Below, piece after piece: positions 6,090 to 6,647 of a stretch of DNA of 6,647 nt (position 1 is the first letter of the stretch; the number at the start of each line of letters is the position of its first letter). Location of the stretch: contig UQQY01000127.1 in the NCBI GenBank assembly GCA_900543295.1, positions 1 through 6,647 on the forward strand. Direction: 5' to 3'. This stretch comes from an uncultured Oscillospiraceae bacterium (lineage in GTDB: Bacteria; Bacillota; Clostridia; Oscillospirales; Ruminococcaceae). Under the pieces are notes generated by a model. The model worked only from the letters and a program-made list of their open reading frames with translations. It was not told where the DNA came from and did no database searches. The position numbers and the translations under genes were made by a program.

Positions 6090-6098
6090 TGTTACAAT
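6090..6098 (+). promoter_or_regulatory. Candidate extended -10 of the CXXC/4Fe-4S operon
   Basis: TGTTACAAT is an extended -10 with one mismatch in the hexamer. TTAACA in IR2 (6066-6071) is 21 bp upstream. The predicted start near 6105 leaves a short leader before the GGAAGGGG ribosome site at 6111-6118. IR2 would then be centred near -45, a usual place for an activator that contacts RNA polymerase. Confidence 0.45.
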
Positions 6099-6126
6099 GA
6101 GGGCACAAAAGGAAGGGGTGACCGAA

Positions 6127-6273
6127 TTGATTCGATCGAAAAAAGCCGTAATTCAGGCTGCGCTGCTTATCTGCGGAGCTGCGATGCTGTGCTACGGGAT
6201 CTTGCGCGGGGAGGCGGATACCGTGCTAAGCAAGGCAATACGGCTGTGTTTGGAGTGTGTGGGAATTGGATAA
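6127..6273 (+). CDS. CD1871A-family CXXC motif-containing small membrane protein
   Basis: Micro-protein of 48 residues. A basic N-terminus (IRSKK) leads into one hydrophobic helix (about 7-26, with Cys16 and Cys22), then the charged turn RGE and the C-terminal block KAIRLCLECVGIG with Cys41 and Cys44 as CLEC. A single membrane helix, RGE and a terminal CLECxGIG motif match what I recall of the CD1871A family in Clostridia, which is found beside 4Fe-4S membrane proteins. The CXXC pair suggests a redox or metal-centre role, but no function is established here. The start is taken as TTG at 6127 because GGAAGGGG lies 8 nt upstream. The in-frame GTG at 6118 overlaps that site and is less likely. 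The end overlaps the next gene by 8 nt, implying coupled translation. Codon use matches its neighbours. Confidence 0.82.
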   Translation: MIRSKKAVIQAALLICGAAMLCYGILRGEADTVLSKAIRLCLECVGIG

Positions 6274-6647
6274 CAAAAAGGGGAAAAAGAAAAAAGGCAG
6301 CGTATCGCAGTTTCTCTCACGTTTCCGAGGGCTGTTCCAAGCAGGTGCAGCACTGCTGACCAACCTTCATCTGCCTAATTTTCTGAAAGGCGGAATTTAT
6401 CAGGGAAAAGGAAAAGCCGTCTGCGTGCCTGGGCTGAACTGCTATTCCTGCCCGGCGGCGTCGGGTGCCTGTCCGATCGGCTCATTTCAGGCGGTAGTAG
6501 GCTCTTCAAAATTCAGCTTTTCCTATTATATCACAGGCTTTCTCATTCTGCTGGGCGTGCTGCTGGGGCGCTTTATCTGCGGCTTCCTCTGTCCCTTCGG
6601 CTGGTTTCAGGAGCTGCTGCATAAGATCCCGACAAAGAAGCTCTCCA
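6266..6647 (+). CDS. 4Fe-4S binding membrane protein, NapH/MauN-like (partial, N-terminal 127 residues)
   Basis: Membrane electron-transfer protein of the polyferredoxin type, probably passing electrons between the cytoplasm or membrane and a redox partner. A Lys-rich cytoplasmic N-terminus and an amphipathic stretch (about 15-42) lead to a cysteine cluster (Cys53, 59, 62 and 69 in PGLNCYSCP and GACPIG). A membrane helix (about 86-103) ends in GRFICGFLCPFGWFQELLHKIP, with Cys105 and Cys109 in the CGxxCPFG signature of NapH/MauN/NosR-like proteins. The two ferredoxin-type CxxCxxCxxxCP motifs expected further on lie beyond the window. The start is inferred as TTG at 6266, inside the end of the CXXC gene, with GGAG 10 nt upstream. 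GTG at 6257 is possible but sits 1 nt from that site. The pairing with a CD1871A-type protein is characteristic of Clostridia. Confidence 0.88.
   Translation, partial: MDNKKGKKKKGSVSQFLSRFRGLFQAGAALLTNLHLPNFLKGGIYQGKGKAVCVPGLNCYSCPAASGACPIGSFQAVVGSSKFSFSYYITGFLILLGVLLGRFICGFLCPFGWFQELLHKIPTKKLS

Larger units (their letters stand above)
5904..6126. promoter_or_regulatory. Divergent control region between RR2/HK2 and the CXXC/4Fe-4S operon
   Basis: This 223-bp region has no convincing gene of its own. It holds two 22-bp inverted repeats, three candidate -10 boxes (two towards RR2, one towards the 4Fe-4S operon), an imperfect dyad in the plus-strand promoter spacer, and the ribosome sites of both first genes. 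Its AT-rich core (about 6021-6071) contrasts with the flanking coding DNA. Confidence 0.7.

Noticed and set aside
5898..6359. Plus-strand open frame of 153 codons across the divergent region
   Set aside because: It crosses the promoter region and overlaps both plus-strand genes in another frame. It has no suitable ribosome site and no recognisable motif, whereas the overlapped frames carry CXXC and 4Fe-4S signatures.
1..6647. CRISPR array, tRNA, insertion sequence, phage or toxin-antitoxin elements
   Set aside because: No repeated spacer pattern, cloverleaf, terminal inverted repeats with a transposase, or small toxin-like gene pair was seen on either strand.

Overview
The window looks like chromosomal DNA of an anaerobic Firmicute of the class Clostridia, probably a gut commensal. 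The evidence is purine-rich Shine-Dalgarno sites throughout, a lipoprotein plus MBOAT acyltransferase pair of clostridial type, OmpR-family two-component systems with ATGA/GTGA gene overlaps, and a CD1871A-type CXXC micro-protein next to a polyferredoxin-like membrane protein. No species is claimed.

Layout. Positions 1-5903 are read on the minus strand. In transcription order they encode response regulator RR2 (5903-5226), histidine kinase HK2 (5229-4081), a small secreted cysteine-containing helical protein (3940-3494), response regulator RR1 (3396-2695), histidine kinase HK1 (2698-1508), a lipoprotein resembling DUF4358 (1439-855) and the N-terminal 281 residues of an AlgI/DltB-like MBOAT O-acyltransferase (845 to the window edge). 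A divergent 223-bp control region (5904-6126) separates these from a plus-strand operon. That operon holds a 48-residue CXXC-motif membrane protein (6127-6273) and, overlapping it by 8 nt, a 4Fe-4S binding membrane protein of NapH/MauN type (6266 to the window edge).

How the genes may work together. There are two complete, cotranscribed RR/HK pairs with a secreted protein between them. This suggests an envelope-sensing cluster in which the secreted protein is a target of, or accessory to, one of the kinases. The divergent position of RR2/HK2 and of the CXXC/4Fe-4S operon suggests, without proof, that RR2 controls both transcripts. The control region has an unusual geometry: two 22-bp inverted repeats (7-bp arms, 8-bp spacers) are each centred 34-35 bp from candidate -10 boxes, and the -35-like hexamers lie inside the repeat arms at 20-21 bp from the -10 boxes. 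The lipoprotein and MBOAT genes probably belong to an exopolysaccharide or cell-wall O-acylation unit continuing beyond position 1.

No tRNA, rRNA, CRISPR array, insertion sequence or phage gene was seen. The main oddities are the control-region geometry, an apparent out-of-frame 18-residue C-terminal extension of the secreted protein that adds a fourth cysteine, and a strong hairpin just upstream of RR1.
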